From NCBI GenBank assembly GCA_963664845.1, contig OY761615.1:3286001-3350000 (forward strand): a DNA stretch of 64,000 bases, given 5' to 3'. The DNA is from CAIYTF01 sp963664845. GTDB lineage: Bacteria; Bacteroidota; Ignavibacteria; Ignavibacteriales; Ignavibacteriaceae. The position numbers and the translations under genes are program-made. Below the pieces are notes generated by a model. The model saw nothing but the letters and a program-made list of their open reading frames with translations. It ran no database searches and had not been told where the DNA came from. This document shows, piece after piece, positions 37,663 to 46,317 of this stretch (position 1 is its first letter; each line of letters starts with the position of its first letter).

Positions 37663-37783
37663 GCCTGCCCGATATATTGGATGTAATTTGTATCCCCCCG
37701 CCTTCGAACTACGACCGTATTTTTCTATATTAGCATCTCCTTACGTAAGTTTTATTCATATATAACCGGTCACTGACTTTTTC

Positions 37784-38614
37784 ATGGATCTTTTCAACAC
37801 ACTGCATGTTCAATCCTTTGGCAGTTCCAGCGCGGGGAACTGTACCCTTGTGTGGGATAACGAATCCGCCATTTTGGTCGATTGTGGCTTCCCGCCCCGT
37901 TTTACCGCGCAAAACCTGCAAAGGCTCAGGAAAAATATTTCAGAGGTGAGCGCGGCCGTCATCACCCATTCACACAGCGATCATATTCACCCGGTCACCG
38001 TCGAAACGCTTCTCCGCAACAAGATACCCATCTATTGCCACGAAAACGTGCTCGGCTCCCTGTTCAGGCGATTTTCGCACTTAATGACCGACCATTACAG
38101 GAAATATTTCCGCACATTCGATGGGCAGGATTTCAAAATAAACTCACTTGATATCCACACGTTCGAGGTCCCTCACGATTCCGAAGGTGGTTGCTTTGGG
38201 TACAGCATCACTAAAGGAACAAGCGGAAACAGGAAAAAAGTCACCATCTCCACCGACATGGGTTTTCCCAAGCCTGGCCTGGCGGAAGAATTTATTGATT
38301 CGGACCTCATTGTCATCGAGTCTAATCACGACACCGAAATGCTCGAAAGCTCAAACCGCCCGGCCTATCTGATCCAGCGCATCAAGGACATTGGCCATCT
38401 TTCCAACAAACAAAGCGCAGAGTTCGTGGTTGATATCGTCAATAAATCATATAAGCATCCCGTTGCGGTGATGCTGGCACACATAAGCCAGCAGTGCAAC
38501 ACCAATGAACTCGCGGAACAATGCATGACCACAGCACTTAAGAAAAACAGTTTCGACCTTACCAGAGTCGAGATGACGTATAAGAACATGCCCAGCAATC
38601 TGATAAGCATATAG
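37784..38614 (+). CDS. MBL-fold metallo-hydrolase (YycJ/WalJ-like)
   Basis: A 276-aa soluble hydrolase. The N-terminal LHVQSFGSSSAGNCTLVWDNESAILVDCG and the metal motif ITHSHSDHIHPVTVETLL (HxHxDH) are typical of the YycJ/WalJ-like branch; HDSEGGCFGYSI, ISTDMGFPKPGLAEEFIDSDLIVIESNHD and LSNKQSAEFV give the remaining conserved blocks. All motif residues for two metal ions are present. Close relatives act as nucleases or phosphodiesterases in DNA-related or cell-wall signalling contexts; this one is not resolved further. It is followed 180 bp later by rlmN. Confidence 0.9.
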   Translation: MDLFNTLHVQSFGSSSAGNCTLVWDNESAILVDCGFPPRFTAQNLQRLRKNISEVSAAVITHSHSDHIHPVTVETLLRNKIPIYCHENVLGSLFRRFSHLMTDHYRKYFRTFDGQDFKINSLDIHTFEVPHDSEGGCFGYSITKGTSGNRKKVTISTDMGFPKPGLAEEFIDSDLIVIESNHDTEMLESSNRPAYLIQRIKDIGHLSNKQSAEFVVDIVNKSYKHPVAVMLAHISQQCNTNELAEQCMTTALKKNSFDLTRVEMTYKNMPSNLISI

Positions 38615-38795
38615 CCACTCACTTTGCGTCCTTTGCGTGACCCCGATGGGGCTTCGTATACTTCGCGTTTAAGTGTGACTCCTCTTATTTTTCCCTTTTT
38701 GCAGCATTTACGAGTGACACGCTGCGCGATATACATTACATTTCACCCACTTATCCGTATATTTGCAACCTGAACTTTGAAATTAAACTTAGAAC

Positions 38796-39857
38796 ATGCA
38801 TAAAAAATTAAAAACCCTTAAGGGGCTCACACTTCACGAACTTCAGGATCTCTTTCTTGACATGGGCGAGGCAAAATACCGCGCTCTCCAGGTATTCAAC
38901 TGGATGTATAACTCCCGGGTAGCTGACTTCGACCAAATGCTTAACCTGCCTATTTCCCTGAGGAAAAAGCTCAAAGAGGAATATTCTCTCGTAACACTTG
39001 AAGTTGCCAAAAAAGCCATTTCTTCGGATGGCGCAACCGTGAAATTTCTGTTCCGTACAGACCGTAACAACGTGATCGAATCCGTCATAATTCCTGACGA
39101 CACCCGTACAACACTCTGTATCTCTACCCAGGTTGGCTGTCCGCTGGATTGCAAATTTTGCGCCACGGGCCTTATGGGCTATAAAATGAATCTTTCCGCC
39201 GGGGAAATTTTCGACCAGTATTTGCTTGCCAATGCGAATCACGATAAACCCATAACCAATATCGTCTATATGGGAATGGGTGAGCCGCTGCTTAACTATG
39301 ATGCAACGGTCAAATCGCTTGAGCTGTTTGCCGCGGAACTCACTGCCGGTATTACTCCCAAGAAAATTACCGTGTCCACTTCCGGCATACCCCAGCGTAT
39401 CAAAGACCTTGCGGATACCGGTTTCAAGATCAAACTTGCCTTCTCACTGCATTCGTGCTTCGAGGATGTCCGTTCGCGCATCATGCCCATAAACGATAAA
39501 TACTCGTTGAAATCGAATCTTGAGGCGGTAAAATATTTTCTGGATAAAACGGGCGGCAAGGTCACCTATGAATATGTGATGCTTGCAGGGGTCAACGACC
39601 GTCGCGAGGATGAAGATGCGCTCATCAGGCTTTGTCATAAAATGCCCGCAAAGGTAAATCTTATTCCGTTCAATTCGCTGGCCCATATGAGTCCGGGCGG
39701 CATCTCTGCTGAACTTACGCCGTCCTCAGCCACACGAATCGATAAGTTTGCCAACCGGCTGCGCGATACCAACATTACCGTGATAGTCAGGAACACTAAG
39801 GGGCAGGACATTGCTGCCGCCTGTGGTCAGCTTGCCATAAAGGAAAACGCGCAATGA
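38796..39857 (+). CDS. rlmN: 23S rRNA (adenine2503-C2)/tRNA (adenine37-C2) methyltransferase RlmN
   Basis: A 353-aa radical-SAM enzyme. It methylates A2503 of 23S rRNA and A37 of some tRNAs. Seen: the radical-SAM cysteines in VGCPLDCKFCATGLMGYKM (about residues 113-130), YMGMGEPLLNYDATVKSL, KITVSTSGIPQRIKDLAD, LAFSLHSCFEDVRSRIMPIN, and the C-terminal methyl-carrier Cys in DIAAACGQL. Length is normal. Its stop overlaps the start of the SpoU-type methyltransferase gene (ATGA), so the two form an RNA-modification operon. Confidence 0.96.
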   Translation: MHKKLKTLKGLTLHELQDLFLDMGEAKYRALQVFNWMYNSRVADFDQMLNLPISLRKKLKEEYSLVTLEVAKKAISSDGATVKFLFRTDRNNVIESVIIPDDTRTTLCISTQVGCPLDCKFCATGLMGYKMNLSAGEIFDQYLLANANHDKPITNIVYMGMGEPLLNYDATVKSLELFAAELTAGITPKKITVSTSGIPQRIKDLADTGFKIKLAFSLHSCFEDVRSRIMPINDKYSLKSNLEAVKYFLDKTGGKVTYEYVMLAGVNDRREDEDALIRLCHKMPAKVNLIPFNSLAHMSPGGISAELTPSSATRIDKFANRLRDTNITVIVRNTKGQDIAAACGQLAIKENAQ

Positions 39858-40390
39858 AAAAACTGTCGCATGACGAAATCTCGGAAAACCGGGTAACGGT
39901 TGATACCACGCATCTTGTACAAAAGCTTCCGGTTGTTGTGCTGATGAATAACATCCGCAGTTCCTATAACGTCGGTTCCATTTTTCGCACGTCCGACGGG
40001 GCCATGATCGAAAAATTGTACCTCTGTGGATTCACTCCGGCACCCCCGCGCAAAGAAGTGTTGAAAACCGCGTTGGGCGCCACCGAAAGCGTACAGTGGG
40101 AATATGTTGAAAGCGCGCAGGCAGTAGTTGAAAAATACAAGGAACTGGGTTACAAAATATTTGCATTGGAATTAACAGAAGACAGCACCACCTATTACAC
40201 CCTTGAGAAAAACGCATTCCCATGCTTGCTCATAGTCGGCAATGAAATAACCGGGGTTAATCAGGATTTGCTCGATCTCTGCGATCAGGCGCTGGAAATA
40301 CCCCAGTTTGGCATTAAACAGTCACTGAACGTGGCAGTGGCTTATGGCATTTCCGTGTTCGAAATGCGCCGCGTGTTCGATACACTTTAA
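39854..40390 (+). CDS. SpoU/TrmH-family RNA 2'-O-methyltransferase
   Basis: A 178-aa protein with the trefoil-knot SPOUT fold. Seen: VVLMNNIRSSYNVGSIFRTSDGAMIEKLYLCGFT (motif 1), LLIVGNEITGVNQDLLDLCDQALEIPQFGIKQSLNVAVAYGISVFEM (motifs 2 and 3, with the SAM-binding knot). It transfers methyl to a ribose 2'-OH of tRNA or rRNA; the target is not clear. No N-terminal L30e-like domain is present, making it a short TrmH/TrmL-like form. Translationally coupled to rlmN. Confidence 0.9.
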   Translation: MKKLSHDEISENRVTVDTTHLVQKLPVVVLMNNIRSSYNVGSIFRTSDGAMIEKLYLCGFTPAPPRKEVLKTALGATESVQWEYVESAQAVVEKYKELGYKIFALELTEDSTTYYTLEKNAFPCLLIVGNEITGVNQDLLDLCDQALEIPQFGIKQSLNVAVAYGISVFEMRRVFDTL

Positions 40391-40557
40391 AAAAAGCTAA
40401 GATAGTACACAGGGCCCACCATGCAGCGAAGGCCCGAGGGGCTGATATTATTGTAGCCTTCACATATCTGTGCTTCTGATTCCTAAACACCATGGGGAAC
40501 ATCCCCTTATTTTGCACAATTCAGCATTGGATTTTTCATTATATTCTATTACGAAAA

Positions 40558-41358
40558 ATGAATAACTATTGTCGAAAAATGTATTTTGTGAAGAGATATA
40601 ACCTTCTGCCACTCAATCGTATGCTTTATGTTGCTGTTTTGGCTGCATTCTTCATTGTATCTCTTGCCGGTATGTTGTCTGCCCAACCGGCTGTACCCAA
40701 AATAACCGACTGGATCACCGATCTTACCGGGACACTGTCTCCACAGCAAAAGACCGTACTTGCCAATAAACTTCGGGCATTCAACGACACAACATCAAAT
40801 CAACTAGCCATACTGGTCATTCCCTCGTTGGACGGAACGCCCATTGAAGACTACGCGCTTGAAGTTGGTCGTCAGAACAAGATTGGCACCAAACAATTAA
40901 ACAATGGAATTCTCTTTCTCGTCGTGAAGAACGACAGGAAACTGCGCATTGAAGTAGGCCCCGGACTTGAGGGTGCACTTCCCGATGCGCTGTGTGCTTC
41001 CATATTGCGGGAAGAGGTTTCTCCTTATTTTAAGCAAAGTTTATATTTTGAAGGAATTGCCTCGGGCCTCGAAGCAATAATCAAAGCCACGGCGGGGGAG
41101 TATCATGCAACCCCGGCCAAGCATAAAGCCAAGAAAACCAGCTCCGGATTCGGTTCAATCATTTTTGTTATACTCCTCATACTGTTCCTCATCACCCGCG
41201 GACGCATAGGCATATTGCCGTTCTTCTTCGGTGGATTTGGCGGCGGGGGCGGATTTGGCGGCGGCGGCGGAGGAGGGGGCTCCGACGATGGCGGCTTTGG
41301 CGGCTTCTCTGGCGGTGGGGGCGATTTTGGCGGCGGCGGCGCCAGCGGTGATTGGTAG
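40558..41358 (+). CDS. TPM-domain (YgcG-like) membrane protein with glycine-rich tail
   Basis: About 266 codons; ATGs at 40558, 40579 and 40621 and a GTG/ATG further upstream (40492) are all in frame, and none has a clear Shine-Dalgarno. A signal peptide (MLYVAVLAAFFIVSLAGMLSAQP) precedes a TPM domain: ITDWITDLTGTLSPQQKTVLANKLRAF, SNQLAILVIPSLDGTPIEDYALEV, GILFLVVKNDRKLRIEVGPGLEGALPDALCASIL. A membrane helix (FGSIIFVILLILFLITRG) and a long Gly-rich tail (FGGGGGFGGGGGGGGSDDGG) follow, exactly the YgcG/TPM_phosphatase layout. Role is unclear; relatives are linked to photosystem repair and membrane maintenance. YbjQ and BatA-like genes follow on the same strand. Confidence 0.88.
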   Translation: MNNYCRKMYFVKRYNLLPLNRMLYVAVLAAFFIVSLAGMLSAQPAVPKITDWITDLTGTLSPQQKTVLANKLRAFNDTTSNQLAILVIPSLDGTPIEDYALEVGRQNKIGTKQLNNGILFLVVKNDRKLRIEVGPGLEGALPDALCASILREEVSPYFKQSLYFEGIASGLEAIIKATAGEYHATPAKHKAKKTSSGFGSIIFVILLILFLITRGRIGILPFFFGGFGGGGGFGGGGGGGGSDDGGFGGFSGGGGDFGGGGASGDW

Positions 41359-41393
41359 CTTTTTACTCTTCATAATTAACTGAAAGGTTCACA

Positions 41394-41738
41394 ATGAGTT
41401 CTCAAAGAGTTTCCTATGAACTGACTACTACGGCATTCACGCTTGACGGGTATATCGTTGTAAAGAATCTCGGGATCGTCCGCGGTATCATCGTCCGTTC
41501 CCGTAACATATTTGGCACCATCGGGGCTTCTCTCCAAACACTGTTTGGCGGAAATATTACCCTCTACACTGAACTTTGTGAAAAAACACGTGAAGATGCC
41601 TACGAAATGATGATGCTGCATGCAACCGAACGCGGTGCAAATGCCGTTATCGGTGTCCGCTATGATGCAACAGAGATCATGCAGGGCGTTACCGAAGTGC
41701 TTTGCTACGGCACAGCCGTTGTTGTGGAGCGTGTATAG
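41394..41738 (+). CDS. YbjQ family protein (UPF0145)
   Basis: A 114-aa protein. Seen: LDGYIVVKNLGIVRGIIVRSRNIFGTIGASLQTLFGGNITLYTELCEKTREDAYEMMMLHATERGANAVIGVRYDATEI, matching the YbjQ/UPF0145 family. The structural fold is known but not the function. GAAAGG lies before the ATG. It sits 35 bp after the TPM-domain gene and almost touches the BatA-like gene. Confidence 0.92.
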   Translation: MSSQRVSYELTTTAFTLDGYIVVKNLGIVRGIIVRSRNIFGTIGASLQTLFGGNITLYTELCEKTREDAYEMMMLHATERGANAVIGVRYDATEIMQGVTEVLCYGTAVVVERV

Positions 41739-41741
41739 TTC

Positions 41742-43835
41742 ATGACGTTTCTTAATCCGGCGGTTCTTTTCGGACTCTTTGCTGCGGCTATTCCTGTTCT
41801 CATTCATCTGCTGAACCTCCGGAAACTCAAGAAAATTGAATTCAGCTCACTGCAATTCCTCAAAGAATTGCAGAAAAACCAGATCAAACGCATAAAACTG
41901 AAGCAGTGGCTGCTGCTTGCGTTGCGTGTTCTTATTATCCTTCTCTTAATAGGAGCATTCGCGCGTCCTGCTCTCAGGGGCTTTGCCATCGCGGGCACAA
42001 CTTCAGCCGCCAAAAACAGCGCGGTCTATATTATTGATGACAGCTTCAGCATGACCGCGATTGACGCGAACGGTTCTTTGTTCAATCAGGAAAAGCAGAA
42101 GGCACTCGAATGCCTCTCACTGCTTAAAGAAGGTGACGATGCCGCAGTTATCTTTGTCTCCGAAGCGGGGCGCAAAGACGTCAAACTTTCAAAAGATATT
42201 TCTTCCGTGGAAAAAGCAATACATGCTGCTTACCCTTCAGTGGCAACAAAAACAACCCACGAGGCAATGATCCAGGCGGCGCAGGTGCTCGGCACTTCGA
42301 ATAACTTCAATAAAGAAGTATATGTCTTCACCGATTTGCAGCAGGGAAGCATAATCAAAGATTCTGCCTATACCGACCTTAGTGAACTGTTGAACAAACG
42401 GACGCACCTTTATTTGTTTCCGTTCCAGGCCAAGTCGGTTTATAACATCGGCATCGACAGTCTCCGCGTTAACACCGCGATCTTCGAAAAAGGAAAGCCG
42501 CTTTCGGTTAGCGTGTTCGTCCGTAACTATTCCGATCAGCCTGCCCGCAACGAAGTGATCTCCATATTCCAGAACAAGCAGCGCACGGCACAAAAAGGTA
42601 TTACCCTCGATGCAAAATCAGCAGCGGAAATAGTGCTCGAATCACCTCTGACGGCAAAAGGATTTGTGCAGATCACTGCCTCAACAGAAGAAGATGACAT
42701 TCCCGCAGATAACAAGCGCTATGCGGTTATCAACGTTCCGGATAAAATTCAAATTGGCCTCTTCGTCAAAAATCCTCAGGACGCAAAATATTTTGAACTG
42801 ACACTTGGCGCGCTCGATTCATCGGGCATTTTTCAAATCAACAAAAGAAGCGCTAATGCATTGGCTGCGGACGATATTGCAAAATACAATTCGCTGTTCC
42901 TGTTCGGGTTCGATCAGTCCACGCCGCAGCAGAAGCTGCTTTCCTATGTTGAAAAAGGCGGCGGCGTTTTTATAGTTCCCTCTTCAGATGCTTCACTGGC
43001 AGAGTTCAATTCACTGATGCAGAAACTGAATCTCCCTGTTGCGCAAAACCTTCATCAGCCCGGCTCGCAAAAAGATTTATTGCTTTCTTTCTCTTCTGTC
43101 GATTATAGTCATCCGCTCTTTGCGGATATATTTCAGAAGGGAAAACCTCAACAGATACAGTCCCCAGAGATATACGGCTGTTTTCAAATCCAACCTGCTG
43201 GCAGTGCAAGAGCGCTGTTCTCCTTCGCGGATAGGAATATGTACCTGGCTGAATATGCAAAAGGCAAGGGCAAAATGCTGGTTGCTGCCTCTGCATTCGT
43301 TCCACAATGGACCAATTTCCCTTACCGCGCATTTTTTGTCCCCTTTATGTTCCGTTCGGTTTACTATCTTTCATCATTGACCGGGGTGCAGGAGAACTGC
43401 TTTGCCGGTGATGAAATGCCGCTGCCAATTCCGCAGACAGCATTTGAAGGCCTCAGGATAGTGCAGCCGGGTGGACAGGAAGATTACCTTGCTTCCTCTG
43501 CTGTGCGGGAAAAGAAATTCTATAACATGACCCGCGGTGGAGTATATAGCTTCGTTGCCAACAATGCTGTCTATGCAATGCGCGCGGTTAATCACCTTGC
43601 TTCAGAATCAAATACAGCAGTTTTGTCAGTTGATAAGTTTAAAGAATACGTGCAAAAAATTCATTTTGCGGGGACGTTCTCTTCATACGACCGCAGCACC
43701 GATGCCGCGCAGGCAATAAAGCAATCGCGCTATGGTGCAGAATTGTGGAAACTGTTCCTGGTTATTGCTCTTTGTGCAGCGCTTCTTGAAATGTGGATAT
43801 CCAAAGCAAGCAAAAAAGAACTGGCAATAGTGTAA
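41742..43835 (+). CDS. BatA-domain VWA membrane protein
   Basis: A 697-aa protein. The start MTFLNPAVLFGLFAAAIPVLIHLLNLRKLKKIEFSSLQFLKEL and the second helix LKQWLLLALRVLIILLLIGAFARPAL are the N-terminal BatA (aerotolerance) domain. A von Willebrand A domain follows with a complete MIDAS DxSxS motif in YIIDDSFSMTAID (about residues 98-110). The rest is a large periplasmic part with a glutamine amidotransferase-like segment, and one C-terminal membrane helix (LWKLFLVIALCAALLEMWI). Relatives work with MoxR AAA ATPases; a MoxR gene lies 12.5 kb downstream rather than adjacent. Confidence 0.9.
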   Translation: MTFLNPAVLFGLFAAAIPVLIHLLNLRKLKKIEFSSLQFLKELQKNQIKRIKLKQWLLLALRVLIILLLIGAFARPALRGFAIAGTTSAAKNSAVYIIDDSFSMTAIDANGSLFNQEKQKALECLSLLKEGDDAAVIFVSEAGRKDVKLSKDISSVEKAIHAAYPSVATKTTHEAMIQAAQVLGTSNNFNKEVYVFTDLQQGSIIKDSAYTDLSELLNKRTHLYLFPFQAKSVYNIGIDSLRVNTAIFEKGKPLSVSVFVRNYSDQPARNEVISIFQNKQRTAQKGITLDAKSAAEIVLESPLTAKGFVQITASTEEDDIPADNKRYAVINVPDKIQIGLFVKNPQDAKYFELTLGALDSSGIFQINKRSANALAADDIAKYNSLFLFGFDQSTPQQKLLSYVEKGGGVFIVPSSDASLAEFNSLMQKLNLPVAQNLHQPGSQKDLLLSFSSVDYSHPLFADIFQKGKPQQIQSPEIYGCFQIQPAGSARALFSFADRNMYLAEYAKGKGKMLVAASAFVPQWTNFPYRAFFVPFMFRSVYYLSSLTGVQENCFAGDEMPLPIPQTAFEGLRIVQPGGQEDYLASSAVREKKFYNMTRGGVYSFVANNAVYAMRAVNHLASESNTAVLSVDKFKEYVQKIHFAGTFSSYDRSTDAAQAIKQSRYGAELWKLFLVIALCAALLEMWISKASKKELAIV

Positions 43836-44889
43836 CCGCTCTGTAAATAGAAGCATCCTGCAATTTGCATACGCATCAACGTTGTTAATCAATGATATGC
43901 CGGTAGTTACTGAAGAATTTGTCGGTTACTAAATCACTTCGATACAACGGCCATCAGCCATAACGTGTTATTCGGATGCATCTTCTTTTGTAATGGCATA
44001 TTCTTAAACAGTCATAGTCATTCTGCAATCATTCATTGTTTTGTTGGGTTTGCTGTCTGCGTTGATTCATTAATCCGTTTGAGTCGACCGGAACATCCGG
44101 ATGACGCTTGGCTTTGAAAAATTATACCAATCAAATCAATCACTCATGTTACGCAACGATTCCAATTGACTTGCCACGAGCTTCAGCTCGTGGATCTTTC
44201 GCATCCGATGAAATTGGCTTTAGCCACAAATCTTCGCTCTATTAGTGGCTAAAGCCAACAGTTAGATGGTCCATTTATCCCACGACTTGAAAGTCGTGGC
44301 TATTCAATCTCTGAGTTTGCGCAACATGAGTCAATCATACAAATCCTGCGCGCATTCTGCCTGGTGTCTGACAGGCCGAAGAGAGCACGGGCGTCTGTTT
44401 CGCTTCGTGAAAACAGTGCATCTGTTTTTTTGTTGGCCGCTGGGTGTTATACATATATCGATACTATGGGGCTTCAGGTCAATAATTGTTTGTTTCATAT
44501 TCAGAGTTCAATGGGAACGATAGGTGTATAGAACTTCTGCTCAACCAATTACAAACGCAAAATTCGTTATTCATTTGCATTTCATTTTTTTTTTTTCGTA
44601 AATTACATACGGAACTAAACGAATTAATAAACAAATTCTCCTGGGCGGGAACTGTTGTTTTGAGCAAGTGTTTTCGAATTTCGGCAAACTTTTCTTTTCT
44701 TCATATGCTTTCATGCATTGAAAGCATCCTTTTGTATTATCTCCCTTTTGCGCAAAGAACATCCGCCAGACTGTCTTATCCGGTTAATGCTGTAACCTCC
44801 GGTGAATTTGTAATTTGCAACCCGTTAAACCACTATCGAAATAAATCTTCTATATGCACCATTTAACCCTGCGATCTGGAAAGCCATTC
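43836..44889. other. 1-kb intergenic region containing a MITE
   Basis: Apart from the MITE at 44143-44330 (listed separately), this 1-kb stretch has no supported gene. ORFs on both strands are short, lack Shine-Dalgarno signals and overlap the MITE. T-rich sequence near 44580-44600 may hold a promoter for the lipoprotein gene. Confidence 0.35.
44143..44330 (+). mobile_element. MITE-like element with terminal inverted repeats and target duplication, copy 2
   Basis: 188 bp beginning CTCATGTTACGCAA and ending TTGCGCAACATGAG: the ends are inverted repeats of 14 bp with one mismatch. It is bounded on both sides by TCAATCA (44136-44142 and 44331-44337), a 7-bp target duplication. Inside are three palindromes: CCACGAGCT/AGCTCGTGG, TTGGCTTTAGCCAC/GTGGCTAAAGCCAA and CACGACTT/AAGTCGTG. 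There is no coding capacity. A degenerate relative in opposite orientation lies at 4861-5019. Confidence 0.85.
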
Positions 44890-46194
44890 ATGAAATCTGA
44901 GAACACAATAAAGATTGGCAAATTAATAATTTTATCAATTATCCTGTTGCTAAACATTTCCTGCAAAAAATCACCAACGGGGCCCCAGACAGGGCCAATT
45001 CTTGCGATTGAAGAAGTTGCCTGTGAATATATCTGGCTGAGGGTTAAACTGCCCGCCGGTGAATATCCTGCACGCGTTACCATTCAGGAAAGCAACAAAA
45101 CCATCCAAACAAGAACAATAAGCGCGGTCGATACGCTTCTCATTATTAATGGTCTTCAGGCAGCGCATGCATACACATGCCGGCTTCAATTGTCATCCGG
45201 CACAAATTCCGAACTTCCTTTGGTAACGCTTCCCAAAACAAGTGACGACATTACCTGGCAGACCTGGGAGTTTTCCGGAAATAGTGCCTGCGAGCTGCTT
45301 GATGTGACGATGGTTGATAAGAATAATATCTGGGCAGTGGGTGAAATTTTCAGAGACAATACTTATACCTATGACTCAGCGGGGAATTTTATAAACCCTT
45401 ATAATATTGTGCATTGGGATGGAAATAGTTGGGAGTTAAAAAGAATGATGTCTCAATATGACGGAATTCCGACTTACACTGGATTACGGCAAACTTATGC
45501 CACTGATGCCAATAATGTATGGTGCAATAATTACCGTTATAACGGCTCTCAATTTGTAAGGTTGGCTGTTCCCCAGAATATTTTCACATCCCTGGTGAAC
45601 AAAATGTGGGTATCACCCGCCGGTGATTTATATTATGTGGATGGTGGCGGTATAGCAGCTCATTATTCAGAAGCAAAAGGCTGGAAGCGGATAAACACCG
45701 GTTTCGGTTTACCAATACACGATGTATTCGGTGTGCTCAATAAAAACACGGGCGAGAAGAAAGTTTTTCTTGCAGTAACTGGTGAGGTGAATACATCTGA
45801 AAGTAGAATCTTAACTCTTGATGGAAAGGATCATATAGATTCAGTAAAGTGGAACACAGGTCGCAATATTTGGAGCGTGTGGACAAACAACGGTAATATT
45901 GTGTTCACAGCGGGCAGCGGTGTATTCCAGAATCTATGCGGTTCCTGGAGTGCAGCAACGGGGTTCCCGCCTTATTACATGCTGAATGTACGCGGTACGG
46001 GGTTGAATGATGTTTTCGCTTGTGGAGTAATGGGTGTTATGATGCATTTTAACGGGGTAGACTGGCATTATTACCCGGAATTGTACGGGAAGGCAGATAT
46101 TTGGTGGTCAATAGCCGTAAATGAGGACTGCATTGTGGCCGTCGGTGAGCGGGGTCAGAATGCGGTTATTGCAAGAGGAACACGCATAAAGTAA
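44890..46194 (+). CDS. Putative lipoprotein with propeller-like repeats, function unknown
   Basis: 434 codons from the ATG at 44890, which places a lipobox (ILLLNISC) at residue ~26; an upstream ATG at 44854 would only lengthen the n-region. Residues 35-130 look like a fibronectin III-like module (EYIWLRVKLPAGEYPARVTIQES; GLQAAHAYTCRLQLSSG). The rest contains repeated VTMVDKNNIWAVGEIF / TYATDANNVWCNN / IWSVWTNNGNIVFTAGS units, a beta-propeller-like pattern. Proteins of this layout are frequent in Ignavibacteria-type genomes, with no known function. It lies directly upstream of the large T9SS metalloprotease. Confidence 0.7.
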   Translation: MKSENTIKIGKLIILSIILLLNISCKKSPTGPQTGPILAIEEVACEYIWLRVKLPAGEYPARVTIQESNKTIQTRTISAVDTLLIINGLQAAHAYTCRLQLSSGTNSELPLVTLPKTSDDITWQTWEFSGNSACELLDVTMVDKNNIWAVGEIFRDNTYTYDSAGNFINPYNIVHWDGNSWELKRMMSQYDGIPTYTGLRQTYATDANNVWCNNYRYNGSQFVRLAVPQNIFTSLVNKMWVSPAGDLYYVDGGGIAAHYSEAKGWKRINTGFGLPIHDVFGVLNKNTGEKKVFLAVTGEVNTSESRILTLDGKDHIDSVKWNTGRNIWSVWTNNGNIVFTAGSGVFQNLCGSWSAATGFPPYYMLNVRGTGLNDVFACGVMGVMMHFNGVDWHYYPELYGKADIWWSIAVNEDCIVAVGERGQNAVIARGTRIK

Positions 46195-46317
46195 TTGAAT
46201 TTTCGAACTGGGGGATTGCAGTACGCCCCACAGTTCCATATATCCGGTGGTTGCCAGGTATTATATCATAAAAACAACGGTACTGCGAAAATTATTTCAT
46301 ATTTATTGGGAGCAATT

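Noticed and set aside
41155..41373. Ala/Pro-rich frame on the minus strand
   Set aside because: Simple antisense of the Gly-rich tail of the TPM-domain protein.
44486..44866. 126-codon open frame upstream of the lipoprotein
   Set aside because: No Shine-Dalgarno, poly-Phe from a T-run, and no motif; judged to be non-coding leader sequence.
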